A stretch of 7,438 bases of DNA from Limnohabitans sp. (GTDB lineage Bacteria; Pseudomonadota; Gammaproteobacteria; Burkholderiales; Burkholderiaceae_C): NCBI GenBank assembly GCA_015657605.1, contig JACDQO010000319.1:1-7438 (forward strand), read 5' to 3'. Positions 1 to 6,648 of this stretch are shown here, piece by piece. Each line of letters opens with the position of its first letter. Positions within the stretch are counted from its first letter, which is position 1. The position numbers were made by a program, and so were the translations under genes. The notes beneath the pieces were generated by a model. That model made no database searches, was not told the origin of the DNA, and saw only the letters and a list, made by a program, of their open reading frames with translations.

Positions 1-1
1 C

Positions 2-547
2 CAAGAGGCGGCCATTCAAAGGCAAATGAGCAACCAGCCTTGGTCCACGGGTGTGCGAGAGATCGCGGGCGCCAAAAACAAGCGCATCCAACAGGAGAAA
101 GAGCGCGTGGCGCGCTTGGAAGCCGAAGAGGCGGCCAAGATCAAAGCCATTGAAGACGCGCGCTTGCTGGCAGAAAAGCAGGCGGAAGAGGCCAAGTTGG
201 CCGAGCAGCGCGCCATCCAAGACAAGATCGACGCGCTGAAGGCGCAAATTGCGGAAGAAAAAATCCGCAAAGAGAAAGAGCGCATTGAAAACCGCAACTG
301 GTTGCTCAAACAGGTGGACAAGCTGACGGGCAAAAACCAGCCCGTACCCACCGAAGAAGCCAAACCAACCCCGCCCGCAGGTGCTGCACCGCCCGCCGTG
401 GCGCCCTCAGCCGCACCTGCCGTGGCGCCTGTCGCAGCCCCTGCCGCAGCGCCTGTTCCGGCCCCGGTGTCGCCTCCTGGTCCCGCCAGTGCTCCCGCAG
501 CCGCTCCGGCACCGGCTCCGGCCCCTGCGACCGTACCAACGAAGTAA
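2..547 (+). CDS. Unrecognised coiled-coil protein with Pro/Ala-rich C-terminal tail (5' partial)
   Basis: I do not recognise the family. The reading frame is open to the left edge of the window, so the gene probably begins upstream. An internal ATG at 26 is possible, but its only purine-rich upstream stretch (AAAGG) is unusually close. Counting from that ATG, residues about 18-90 are very rich in Glu, Lys, Ala, Arg and Gln with heptad-like spacing and no Pro or Gly, which predicts a long alpha-helical coiled coil. A short basic/amphipathic segment (about 91-104, with NWLLKQVDKLTGK) follows, then a low-complexity tail of Ala-Pro repeats (about 112-171) ending VPTK and TAA. No membrane segment or enzyme motif is visible in this part. 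Such architecture occurs in TolA/TonB-like or scaffold proteins, but nothing here proves that role. It converges on rhtA with only 24 nt between the stop codons. The call of a real gene is fairly sure; the function is unknown. Confidence 0.65.
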   Translation, partial: QEAAIQRQMSNQPWSTGVREIAGAKNKRIQQEKERVARLEAEEAAKIKAIEDARLLAEKQAEEAKLAEQRAIQDKIDALKAQIAEEKIRKEKERIENRNWLLKQVDKLTGKNQPVPTEEAKPTPPAGAAPPAVAPSAAPAVAPVAAPAAAPVPAPVSPPGPASAPAAAPAPAPAPATVPTK

Positions 548-571
548 GGCCTGGCTCAAGACCTTGGGTGA

Positions 572-1425
572 TCAGGGCTTGGTGCGTCCTGCTGACCAAG
601 CGGTGCCCATCGAGGCGGCCATGACGAGTGCAATGGCCAGCCCTTGGGACAGCGTGAGGTGTTCGGCCAACACCAGCCAACCCGCCAGCGCCCCGACAGC
701 GGGCTCTAGGCTGAGCAAAATGCTGAAGGTGTTTTTGGGCAGGTGGTTGAGCGAGAACATCTCCAGCGCGTAGGGGATGGCGCTGGACAACAAGGCCACG
801 GCCAAACCTGCCATCAGCCATTGCGGGTCCAGCATGGCCGTGCCCGCATGGAAAACGCCGATAGGGGCCACCACGATGGCGGCGGCCAGCATGCCCATGG
901 GGGTCGCCATGCTGCCATAGCGCAGCGCCACACGCTGGCCAAACACGATGTAAAGCGCCCAGCAAATGCCTGCCGTGAAGGCGAAAAACACGCCCATGGG
1001 GTCGAGCGCTGTGGCTGCATCACCCCCGGGCAGGGGCAGCAGCAAGGCCAGGCCCGCGATGGCCAGCGCCACCCAGAGCCAGTCGCTGGCTTTTTGGAGG
1101 TCCAGACCGCCACGGCCAAGGGTCCGGTGAATTCAATGGCAATGGCCACGCCAAAGGGGATGGTCTTGATCGCGCTGTAAAACAGCAGGTTCATCACGCC
1201 CAGCGTGACGCCATAAAGGCCCAGTGGCAAGGCATCGGCCCAGACCCATTTTCTGCGCCAGGGCCGGAACACCGCCATCAGGATCAGCGTGGCAAACACG
1301 ATGCGGTAGGCGGTGGTGCCTTCCGCGCCCAAAGCCGGAAACAGGCTTTTGGCAAACGAAGTGCCAAATGCCAAGGACAACAAACTGCCCATCAAGGCCA
1401 GCATGGCCCACAGACGAAGATTCAA
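572..1425 (-). CDS. rhtA: RhtA-like EamA/DMT-family inner-membrane exporter (single-base frameshift)
   Basis: Drug/metabolite transporter of the EamA family, closest to RhtA, the E. coli threonine/homoserine exporter of the inner membrane. Family landmarks are a SLAFGTSFAKSLFP first helix, AYRIVFATLILM, then GVAIAIEFTGPLAVAV, and in the second half GICWALYIVFGQR, SSAIPYALEMFSL, TFSILLSLEPAVGALAG and a C-terminal AASMGTAWS. This is the two-repeat, ten-helix pattern of the family. The frame breaks in an A5 run (minus strand, 1095-1091). With a sixth A the sequence continues TSKKASDWLWVALAIAG, giving a 284-residue protein against about 295 for E. coli RhtA. The likely start is TTG at 1425, with AGAGG six bases upstream (1436-1432); an ATG lies seven codons further in. 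It begins 11 nt after the nitrile hydratase accessory gene, so it is probably the last gene of that operon. The substrate here is unknown; amino acids, amides or nitriles are possible. Confidence 0.85.
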
Positions 1426-1436
1426 ACAAGGCCTCT

Positions 1437-1823
1437 TTATTCAGCGTTCAGAACGATGGGCTGGCCATGCGGCGTGCGCTCGGCTGCCGCTTCCCACGCG
1501 TGTTCTAAATCATGGATTTCATCGGGGGTGCCCAGCTGGCGCTCGATGACCAGTTGCTCCAGCGCGTTGAGCCAGTGGGTGTAGTACAGGCTGCCGTCGC
1601 TGGCTTCGCCGCGGGTTTGGCCCGCGCGGATCTCGCGGGTCAGGGCATCGGCCCACTGCGGCCAAGTGAAAACGCCTTTTTCGTGCAACTGCAAAGTCAT
1701 GGCAAAGGCGTGGGCTTGCCAGGGTTCTTCAAACACCGCGCCGTTGTTGGCGGTGGCGGGCATGGGAAAGCCGTCGCCACAGGCGCGGGCCAGGTCGTTC
1801 AGGTCTTGGATGGCGGTGTTCAT
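1437..1823 (-). CDS. Nitrile hydratase accessory (activator) protein, P14K/NhlE type
   Basis: Small (128 aa) cytoplasmic accessory protein of the nitrile hydratase activator family. In characterised cobalt enzymes, proteins of this type bind the alpha subunit and deliver the metal-loaded, oxidised alpha to beta by subunit swapping. Family features seen here are FEEPWQAHAFAMTLQLHEKG (residues 31-50), FTWPQWADALTREI (52-65) and YYTHWLNALEQLVIERQL (80-97). It resembles the N-terminal half of the neighbouring beta subunit, as expected for this family. I chose ATG 1823 because the family usually starts shortly before such a segment. It begins 11 nt after the beta stop but lacks a clear Shine-Dalgarno sequence, so translational coupling is likely. 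A TTG at 1838, overlapping the beta stop as TTGA and preceded by GGAAG, is an alternative start. No CXCC metallochaperone motif is present, so this is not a P47K-type GTPase activator. Confidence 0.88.
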   Translation of the reverse strand: MNTAIQDLNDLARACGDGFPMPATANNGAVFEEPWQAHAFAMTLQLHEKGVFTWPQWADALTREIRAGQTRGEASDGSLYYTHWLNALEQLVIERQLGTPDEIHDLEHAWEAAAERTPHGQPIVLNAE

Positions 1824-1834
1824 GGGGGCGGCGA

Positions 1835-2512
1835 TCAAGAGGGGACCGCTTCCAAATAAGACTCCCAGGCGTCCACGCTCACTTGGTGTCCGGCTTCGGC
1901 CTGCGGGCCCCACAGTTCGGTGCCGTCAAACACCACCGTGTACAGGTGCTCGGCCGTGCCGTCAAAAGGCGGCAGCATCTGGTTCACATGCTCATCGGGC
2001 AAAACGTGGCTGCCGTGGTGCAGCACCACCGTGCCCACATGGCCACGCACATAACGCGGCAAGCGGGTGTGGCCTTGGGGGTTGAGGTTCAGCGCCCGCA
2101 CGCGCTGGCCCACGGCAAAGCGGGGGGCTTGGGTGCTGGGACGGTCTGCCGGGCTGCCTTTGGCCAAGGCAGCGTCCACCTCAGCGGCTTTGAGCACCCG
2201 CACGCCCGCCACGGGCGGCGTGATGGCTTGGCCCCGGGCCAGTTCTTGTTCGGTGATCAGACCGCGCTCAATCAGCAGCTTTTGCAGCGCTTTGGTCCAG
2301 ATGGCGTAGTAAGGGCCTTGCACATAGTCGAGCGGGGGCAAAGATTCGCGGGCCGAGCGGGCCAGGTCGATGTTCCACAGGCCGCTGGCGCCCATGGCCA
2401 CCGTCACGCCCAAGGCTCTGCGCTCCCACTCGCCATGGAACAGCGGCTCGTTGGCCTCGATCTGAACCGGGCCGTAGCCTTGCAGGCCGCCCATGTCGTG
2501 CAGGCCGTTCAT
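1835..2512 (-). CDS. nthB: Nitrile hydratase subunit beta
   Basis: Beta subunit (225 aa) of nitrile hydratase (EC 4.2.1.84), which hydrates nitriles to amides in the cytoplasm as an alpha-beta heterodimer or heterotetramer. The start [16 protein letters not shown] is typical of the family. The N-terminal helical domain carries [20 protein letters not shown] (25-44), [13 protein letters not shown] (51-63) and [19 protein letters not shown] (68-86). The C-terminal SH3-like barrel carries [10 protein letters not shown] (132-141), [13 protein letters not shown] (148-160), VFDGTELWG (194-202) and [11 protein letters not shown] (211-221). Arginines in the ARSAR and RLPRYVRG segments correspond to those that hydrogen-bond the oxidised alpha cysteines in known structures. 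ATG 2512 overlaps the alpha stop as ATGA and has AAAGGA six bases upstream (2524-2519), which fixes the start. Length is usual for the family and no frameshift is visible. Beta follows alpha, as in the Pseudomonas putida cobalt enzyme, whereas Rhodococcus cobalt clusters place beta first. Confidence 0.96.
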   Translation of the reverse strand: MNGLHDMGGLQGYGPVQIEANEPLFHGEWERRALGVTVAMGASGLWNIDLARSARESLPPLDYVQGPYYAIWTKALQKLLIERGLITEQELARGQAITPPVAGVRVLKAAEVDAALAKGSPADRPSTQAPRFAVGQRVRALNLNPQGHTRLPRYVRGHVGTVVLHHGSHVLPDEHVNQMLPPFDGTAEHLYTVVFDGTELWGPQAEAGHQVSVDAWESYLEAVPS

Positions 2513-3168
2513 GCCAGTTCCTTTGGGTTCAAGGCCAGGCCGGTGCCAATCATGGCGTCCCGGGTCACCAGTTGGGCCAATTGCTCTTGGCTCCAGCCTT
2601 CGGTGCCTGCGGGTCGTTCGGGCAGCACCAAATAACGCACTTCGGCGGTGGAGTCCCAGACGCGGATGTTTTGCCCCGGCGGCAGGGTCAGGCCAAAGTC
2701 GGCCAGCACCGCACGCGGCTCGATCACGGCGCGCGAACGGTAAGCGGCGCTTTTGTACCAAACCGGGGGCAGGCCCAACACGGGCCACGGGTAGCAGCTG
2801 CACAGGGTGCAGACCACCATGTTGTGCGTCTCGGGGGTGTTGGGCACGGCCACCATGTGCTCGCCCTGGCGGCCGGTGTAGTCCATTGAGGCGATCGCGG
2901 CGGTGGCGTCTTGGAGCAGCCAGTCTCTAAAAGCCGGGTCAGCCCAAGCGCGGGCCACCACTTTGGCGCCGTTGTGCGGGCCGACATGCACTTCATAGGT
3001 CTCGATGATCCGATCCACGGCGGCGGGGTCCAGGTAGCCTTTTTGCGTCAGCAGGGTCTCCAGCGCACGCACCCGCAGGTCCATTTCGCCCAAGGTGCTG
3101 TGCTCGTGGTCATGATCATGGGTCTGGCCCGAGGGGTGCTCGGGCGAATGTCCGTGAGCGGGTGGCAT
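2509..3168 (-). CDS. nthA: Nitrile hydratase subunit alpha, cobalt type
   Basis: Metal-binding catalytic subunit (219 aa) of nitrile hydratase. The active-site loop [10 protein letters not shown] places the ligands at Cys120, Cys123, Ser124 and Cys125. By analogy with solved structures, Cys123 becomes sulfinic and Cys125 sulfenic acid. Thr after the first Cys and Tyr-Pro-Trp after the last are the signature of the non-corrin cobalt form; iron enzymes read CSLCSC followed by Thr. Other family landmarks are [13 protein letters not shown] (32-44), [14 protein letters not shown] (72-85), [20 protein letters not shown] (133-152) and [19 protein letters not shown] (168-186). The first 23 residues hold seven His in an Asp/Glu-rich stretch. 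ATG 3168 has AGGAG six bases upstream (3179-3175). It is the first gene of the minus-strand operon, divergent from yajC. No amidase or cobalt transporter gene is in the window. Identification is very sure; the metal is inferred from the motif. Confidence 0.97.
   Translation of the reverse strand: MPPAHGHSPEHPSGQTHDHDHEHSTLGEMDLRVRALETLLTQKGYLDPAAVDRIIETYEVHVGPHNGAKVVARAWADPAFRDWLLQDATAAIASMDYTGRQGEHMVAVPNTPETHNMVVCTLCSCYPWPVLGLPPVWYKSAAYRSRAVIEPRAVLADFGLTLPPGQNIRVWDSTAEVRYLVLPERPAGTEGWSQEQLAQLVTRDAMIGTGLALNPKELA
2519..2524 (-). promoter_or_regulatory. Ribosome binding site of nthB inside the end of nthA
   Basis: AAAGGA on the minus strand lies six bases before ATG 2512, within the last codons of nthA. 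Together with the ATGA stop/start overlap it supports start choice and translational coupling of beta to alpha, which suits an enzyme with 1:1 subunits. Confidence 0.75.
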
Positions 3169-3174
3169 GCGTGT

Positions 3175-3179
3175 CTCCT
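3175..3179 (-). promoter_or_regulatory. Ribosome binding site of nthA
   Basis: AGGAG on the minus strand sits six bases before ATG 3168. It is a strong, well-spaced Shine-Dalgarno sequence that decides the start of the alpha subunit and shows that the His-rich N-terminus is translated. Confidence 0.85.
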
Positions 3180-3250
3180 GGCTGATTTGAGCCGCACTGA
3201 TGGGCTGGCTCCAGCGGTCTTTGAAGGGCTGGCCCTGTGTGGACCGGGCT

Positions 3251-3279
3251 TTTAGAGGCGATCATAGCGCCGCATACAA
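3251..3279 (-). promoter_or_regulatory. Possible divergent promoter for the nitrile hydratase operon
   Basis: On the minus strand TTGTAT (3279-3274) and TCTAAA (3256-3251) are 17 bp apart, a weak match to a sigma-70 promoter lying on the same bases as the plus-strand candidate. A separate TATGAT at 3266-3261 is a better -10 element but has no evident -35. The nthA promoter must be in or near this region because the plus-strand operon begins just beyond it, but the exact site is uncertain. Confidence 0.25.
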
Positions 3280-3280
3280 T
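3251..3280 (+). promoter_or_regulatory. Possible sigma-70 promoter for yajC-secD-secF
   Basis: TTTAGA (3251-3256) and TACAAT (3275-3280) are separated by 18 bp and match four and five of six consensus bases. Transcription would start near 3287, leaving about 60 nt of leader before yajC. Found by eye only. Confidence 0.4.
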
Positions 3281-3347
3281 GGCGGCTTCGCCTGCGGGAG
3301 ACGCTGGCGACAACTGTTTCAAACCGAATTTGATTTTTGGAGACCCC

Positions 3348-3680
3348 ATGTTCATCTCTTCAGCTTTTGCCCAAACTGCTCCTGCCGCCGCCTCGGGTGG
3401 TGACTTCCAGTCCACCTTGATGAGCATGCTGCCTTTGTTGCTGATGTTTGTGGTCCTTTACTTCGTCATGATCCGCCCCCAGATGAAGAAGCAAAAAGAA
3501 CACCGCGCCATGATCGACGCCTTGGCCAAGGGCGATGAGGTGGTGACTGCAGGTGGTTTGCTGGGCAAAGTCAGCAAGATCGGTGATGCCTACATTGGCG
3601 TCGAGATGGCCACTGGCGTTGAAGTGCAAATGCAGCGCAGCGCCGTGATTCAAGTGCTGCCCAAAGGCACGATCAAGTAA
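3348..3680 (+). CDS. yajC: Sec translocase accessory subunit YajC
   Basis: YajC (110 aa) is the small inner-membrane partner of the SecDF complex that assists SecYEG-dependent protein export. The short N-terminus (MFISSAFAQTAPAAASGG) leads to one membrane segment of about 20 residues (MLPLLLMFVVLYFVMI, near 27-42). Next comes the family hallmark RPQMKKQKEHRAMIDALAKG (43-62), then a cytoplasmic domain with GDEVVTAGGLLGKVSKI and VQMQRSAVIQVLPKGTIK. ATG 3348 is preceded by GGAG five bases upstream. An in-frame start at 3237 exists, but it would add 37 residues unlike the family. It lies 40 nt before secD in the classical yajC-secD-secF order. In many betaproteobacteria tgt (and queA) precede yajC; here the upstream neighbour is the divergent nitrile hydratase operon. 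Confidence 0.97.
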   Translation: MFISSAFAQTAPAAASGGDFQSTLMSMLPLLLMFVVLYFVMIRPQMKKQKEHRAMIDALAKGDEVVTAGGLLGKVSKIGDAYIGVEMATGVEVQMQRSAVIQVLPKGTIK

Positions 3681-3720
3681 TCTGCCTTCCCACTGATCCC
3701 CTGCCTGCACGCGAGCCACC

Positions 3721-5597
3721 ATGAACCGTTACCCGATCTGGAAGTACGCGATCCTTGTGATTGCCTTGTTGTTGGGGACGGTGTACACGCTGCCCAACTT
3801 TTTTGGTGAGGCCCCTGCGGTCCAGGTGTCTTCGGGCAAGGCCACGGTCAAGGTGGACAACACCACTTTGCAGCGCGTCGAAGAGGCCCTCAAGACGGCA
3901 GGCCTGAGCCCGCAGACCTTGGCGCTGGATGGTGCTTCGATCCGCGCCCGCTTTGACACCACCGACAACCAGATCAAGGCCAAAGACGCGATTGAAAAGG
4001 CCTTGATTCCAGACGCGAGCAACCCTTCTTTTGTGGTGGCTTTGAACCTGGTGACACGGTCCCCGGCTTGGTTGACTTCGCTGGGTGCAGCGCCCATGTA
4101 TTTGGGGCTGGACTTGCGTGGTGGCGTGCACTTCATGCTGCAAGTGGACATGCAGGCGGCTTTGACCCAGCGGGTCGAGGCTTTGGTGGGTGACTTGCGC
4201 ACCACCTTCCGCGAGAAAGATTTGCGCCACGGCGGCATGAGCCGCAATGGCCAAACCATCGAGATGCGTTTGCGCGATGCCAAGCAGTTGCAGGCCGCAC
4301 AAGACCTCATCACCGCTCAGTTTGCAGACCTGCAAACCAGTTCAGTGGCCGATGGCAACGAGCTCCGTTTGACGGCCACCATCAAACCCGAGGCGGCCCG
4401 CTTGGTGCAGGCGCAGGCCCTCAAGCAAAACATCACCACTTTGCACAACCGCATCAACGAGCTGGGCGTGGCCGAGCCGGTGATTCAGCAGCAAGGCCTG
4501 GACCGCATCGTGGTGCAGTTGCCTGGCGTGCAAGACACGGCCAAGGCCAAAGACATTTTGGGCCGCACTGCCACCTTGGAGGTGCGCATGGTGGACGAAA
4601 GCACGGAAGCCCGTGCCGCTGAACAAGGGGGCATCGTGCCATCGGTACCGAGCGATACCTCGAGCGCGATGGCCGTCCGCTGATTGTCAAAAAACAAGTG
4701 GTCCTCACCGGTGACAACCTGACCGATGCCCAGCCCGGCTTTGACAGCCAGACCCAAGAACCTGTGGTCAACCTGACCTTGGACGGCAAGGGTGCCCGCA
4801 TCTTCAAGGATGTGACGCGTGACAACGTGGGCAAGCGCATGGCCATCATTTTGTTCGAAAAGGGCAAGGGCGAAGTGGTGACTGCCCCCGTGATCCGTGC
4901 CGAGATCGGTGGCGGTCGGGTGCAGATTTCGGGCCGCATGACCACGGCCGAAGCCAATGACACCGCGTTGCTGTTGCGTGCAGGCTCTCTGGCGGCGCCG
5001 ATGGAGATCATCGAAGAGCGCACCATTGGCCCGAGCTTGGGTGCAGAGAACATCGCCAAGGGCTTCAACAGCGTGACCTGGGGCTTTGTGGTGATCGTGG
5101 CTTTCATGGCGATTTATTACGCCATGTTCGGCGTGTTTTCCGGCATCGCACTGGGCGTCAACTTGCTGTTGCTGGTGGCGGTGCTGTCTTTGCTGCAAGC
5201 CACGCTCACTTTGCCCGGCATGGCCGCGATGGCGCTGGCTTTGGGCATGGCCATTGACTCGAACGTGCTGATCAACGAGCGTGTGCGCGAAGAGCTGCGC
5301 AACGGCGTCAGCCCGCAAGCGGCCATCCACGCGGGCTATGACCGCGCTTGGTCCACGATTTTGGACTCCAACATCACCACCTTGATCGCTGGCGTGGCCT
5401 TGCTCGCCTTTGGCTCCGGCCCAGTGCGTGGCTTTGCGGTGGTGCATTGCATCGGTATTTTGACGAGCATGTTTTCTGCTGTTCTCTTCTCGCGCGGCCT
5501 GGTCAACCTTTGGTACGGCGGCAAGAAGAAACTCAAATCGGTGTCCATTGGTACCGTTTGGCGCCCAGAGGCTGGCACTGCGGTGAAAGCCGACTAA
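3721..5597 (+). CDS. secD: Protein translocase subunit SecD (single-base frameshift)
   Basis: SecD is the large RND-related subunit of SecDF, which uses the proton-motive force to pull exported proteins across the inner membrane late in translocation. The N-terminus has a first membrane helix (about 9-26), the P1 domain entry motif LGLDLRGG (128-135), and LHNRINELGVAEPVIQQQG and RIVVQLPGVQD in the periplasmic part. The C-terminal half carries the five-helix bundle with GMAIDSNVLINERVREE (about 509-525); Asp513 corresponds to the functionally important TM4 Asp of E. coli SecD. The frame breaks near 4642: the sequence reads CCATCGGT where CCATTCGGT would give VPFGTERYLERDGRPLIV. With one T restored the protein is 625 aa, against 615 in E. 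coli; uncorrected, it would stop at 4683 after 320 aa. The Shine-Dalgarno sequence before ATG 3721 is weak. secF follows 12 nt after the stop. Confidence 0.93.
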
Positions 5598-5609
5598 GGG
5601 GAAAAGACC

Positions 5610-6559
5610 ATGGAATTGTTCAAAATCAGAAAAGACATCCCTTTCATGCGCCATGCCTTGGTGCTGAACGCGGTGTCCTTCATCACTTTCATCTTGGCGG
5701 TCTTCTTTTTGTTCAGCAGGGGCTTGCATTTGTCGGTGGAATTCACCGGCGGCACCGTGATGGAAGTGAGTTACAGCCAACCGGCCGATTTGCCCAAAGT
5801 GCGCGGCGTGATCTCGGGCTTGGGTTATGCCGAGGTGCAAGTGCAGAACTTTGGCTCGGCGCGTGAAGTGCTGATTCGCCTGCCAGTGCAAAAGGCGTCA
5901 CCACCGCCCAGCAAAGCGAGGCCGTGCTCAACGCGCTGAAAGCGGCCAACCCGGATGTGACGCTGCGCCGCACTGAGTTTGTCGGCCCGCAGGTGGGCAA
6001 TGAGTTGGTGGAAGACGGGCTGATGGCGCTGGCCTTTGTGGTGGGCGGCATCATGCTGTACTTGGCCATTCGCTTCGAGTGGAAGTTCGCCGTCTCGGCC
6101 ATCATTGCCAACTTGCACGATGTGATCATCATCCTGGGCTTTTTTGCCTTCTTCCAGTGGGAGTTTTCACTGGCGGTGCTGGCCGCGGTGTTGGCGGTGC
6201 TGGGTTATTCGGTGAACGAGTCGGTGGTGATTTTTGACCGGATTCGCGAGAATTTCCGCCGTTACCGCAAGATGAACACGGTGGAGATCATCGACAACGC
6301 GATCACCTCGACCATCAGCCGCACCATCATCACCCACGGCTCGACGCAGATCATGGTGTTGTCCATGCTGCTGTTTGGGGGCGAGACGCTGTACTACTTT
6401 GCTTTGGCTCTGACGATTGGCATTTGCTTTGGCATTTACTCGTCGGTGTTTGTGGGTGCTGCCGTGGCCATGTGGCTGGGCATCAGCCGCGAGGACATGG
6501 TCAAGCCGGTCAAGAAAGACATCGACCCGAACGACGAAAACTCGGGCGCTGTGGTCTGA
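5610..6559 (+). CDS. secF: Protein translocase subunit SecF (single-base frameshift)
   Basis: SecF pairs with SecD in the inner membrane to drive late steps of Sec export. The start MELFKIRKDIPFMRHA leads into the first membrane helix (about 16-36) and the conserved SVEFTGGTVMEV (42-53). The C-terminal part has GPQVGNELVEDGLMALAFVV, LGYSVNESVVIFDRIRENFR and the final helices ending in a hydrophilic tail, DPNDENSGAVV. The frame breaks in an A4 run (5890-5893). With a fifth A it reads LPVQKGVTTAQQSEAVLNAL and gives 316 aa, a normal length. As written, translation would stop at 5939 after 109 aa. ATG 5610 has AGGGGA seven bases upstream, overlapping the last base of the secD stop. It is the last gene of the operon; a hairpin terminator lies just downstream. 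Confidence 0.93.
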
Positions 6560-6585
6560 CCATACACCAGGCTTGGTTGTCGAAC

Positions 6586-6610
6586 AAGGGCACCTTCGGG
6601 TGCCTTTGCT
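6586..6610 (+). terminator. Hairpin terminator after secF with UUCG loop
   Basis: A nine-pair stem (6586-6594 with 6599-6607, one G-U pair) closes a TTCG tetraloop, 26 nt after the secF stop. The core GGCACC/GGTGCC is perfect. The downstream T tract is short and interrupted (TTTGCTTT). Read on the other strand the hairpin lies 42 nt beyond the dprA stop, so it may serve both convergent genes, although the T tract on that side is poor. Confidence 0.75.
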
Positions 6611-6648
6611 TTGGGCAGTAGCTTGGCGGCATGCGCAACGACGCTGAC

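Noticed and set aside
548..571. Terminator between the convergent coiled-coil gene and rhtA
   Set aside because: Only a weak, mismatched AAGGCC/GACCTT dyad is present, with no T tract.
306..965. Minus-strand open frame of 219 codons across the end of the coiled-coil gene and the 3' half of rhtA
   Set aside because: It is an out-of-frame reading of rhtA and of the Pro/Ala repeat region; the product is an Arg/Gly/His/Ala-rich shadow.
1883..2635. Open frame of 250 codons on the plus strand opposite the nitrile hydratase beta and alpha genes
   Set aside because: It is antisense to two unmistakable genes, has low-complexity His/Gln/Val-rich composition and shows no recognisable motif.
4485..5891. 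Long open frame (468 codons) on the minus strand opposite secD and secF
   Set aside because: Its product is rich in His, Gln and Arg with no family signal, as expected from the complement of GC-rich coding DNA, and it spans the well-supported secD-secF genes.
4637..5896. Programmed ribosomal frameshifting as an explanation for secD and secF
   Set aside because: No slippery heptamer with a downstream structure is evident at the secD site, SecDF is not known to use frameshifting, and similar one-base losses also occur in rhtA and dprA.
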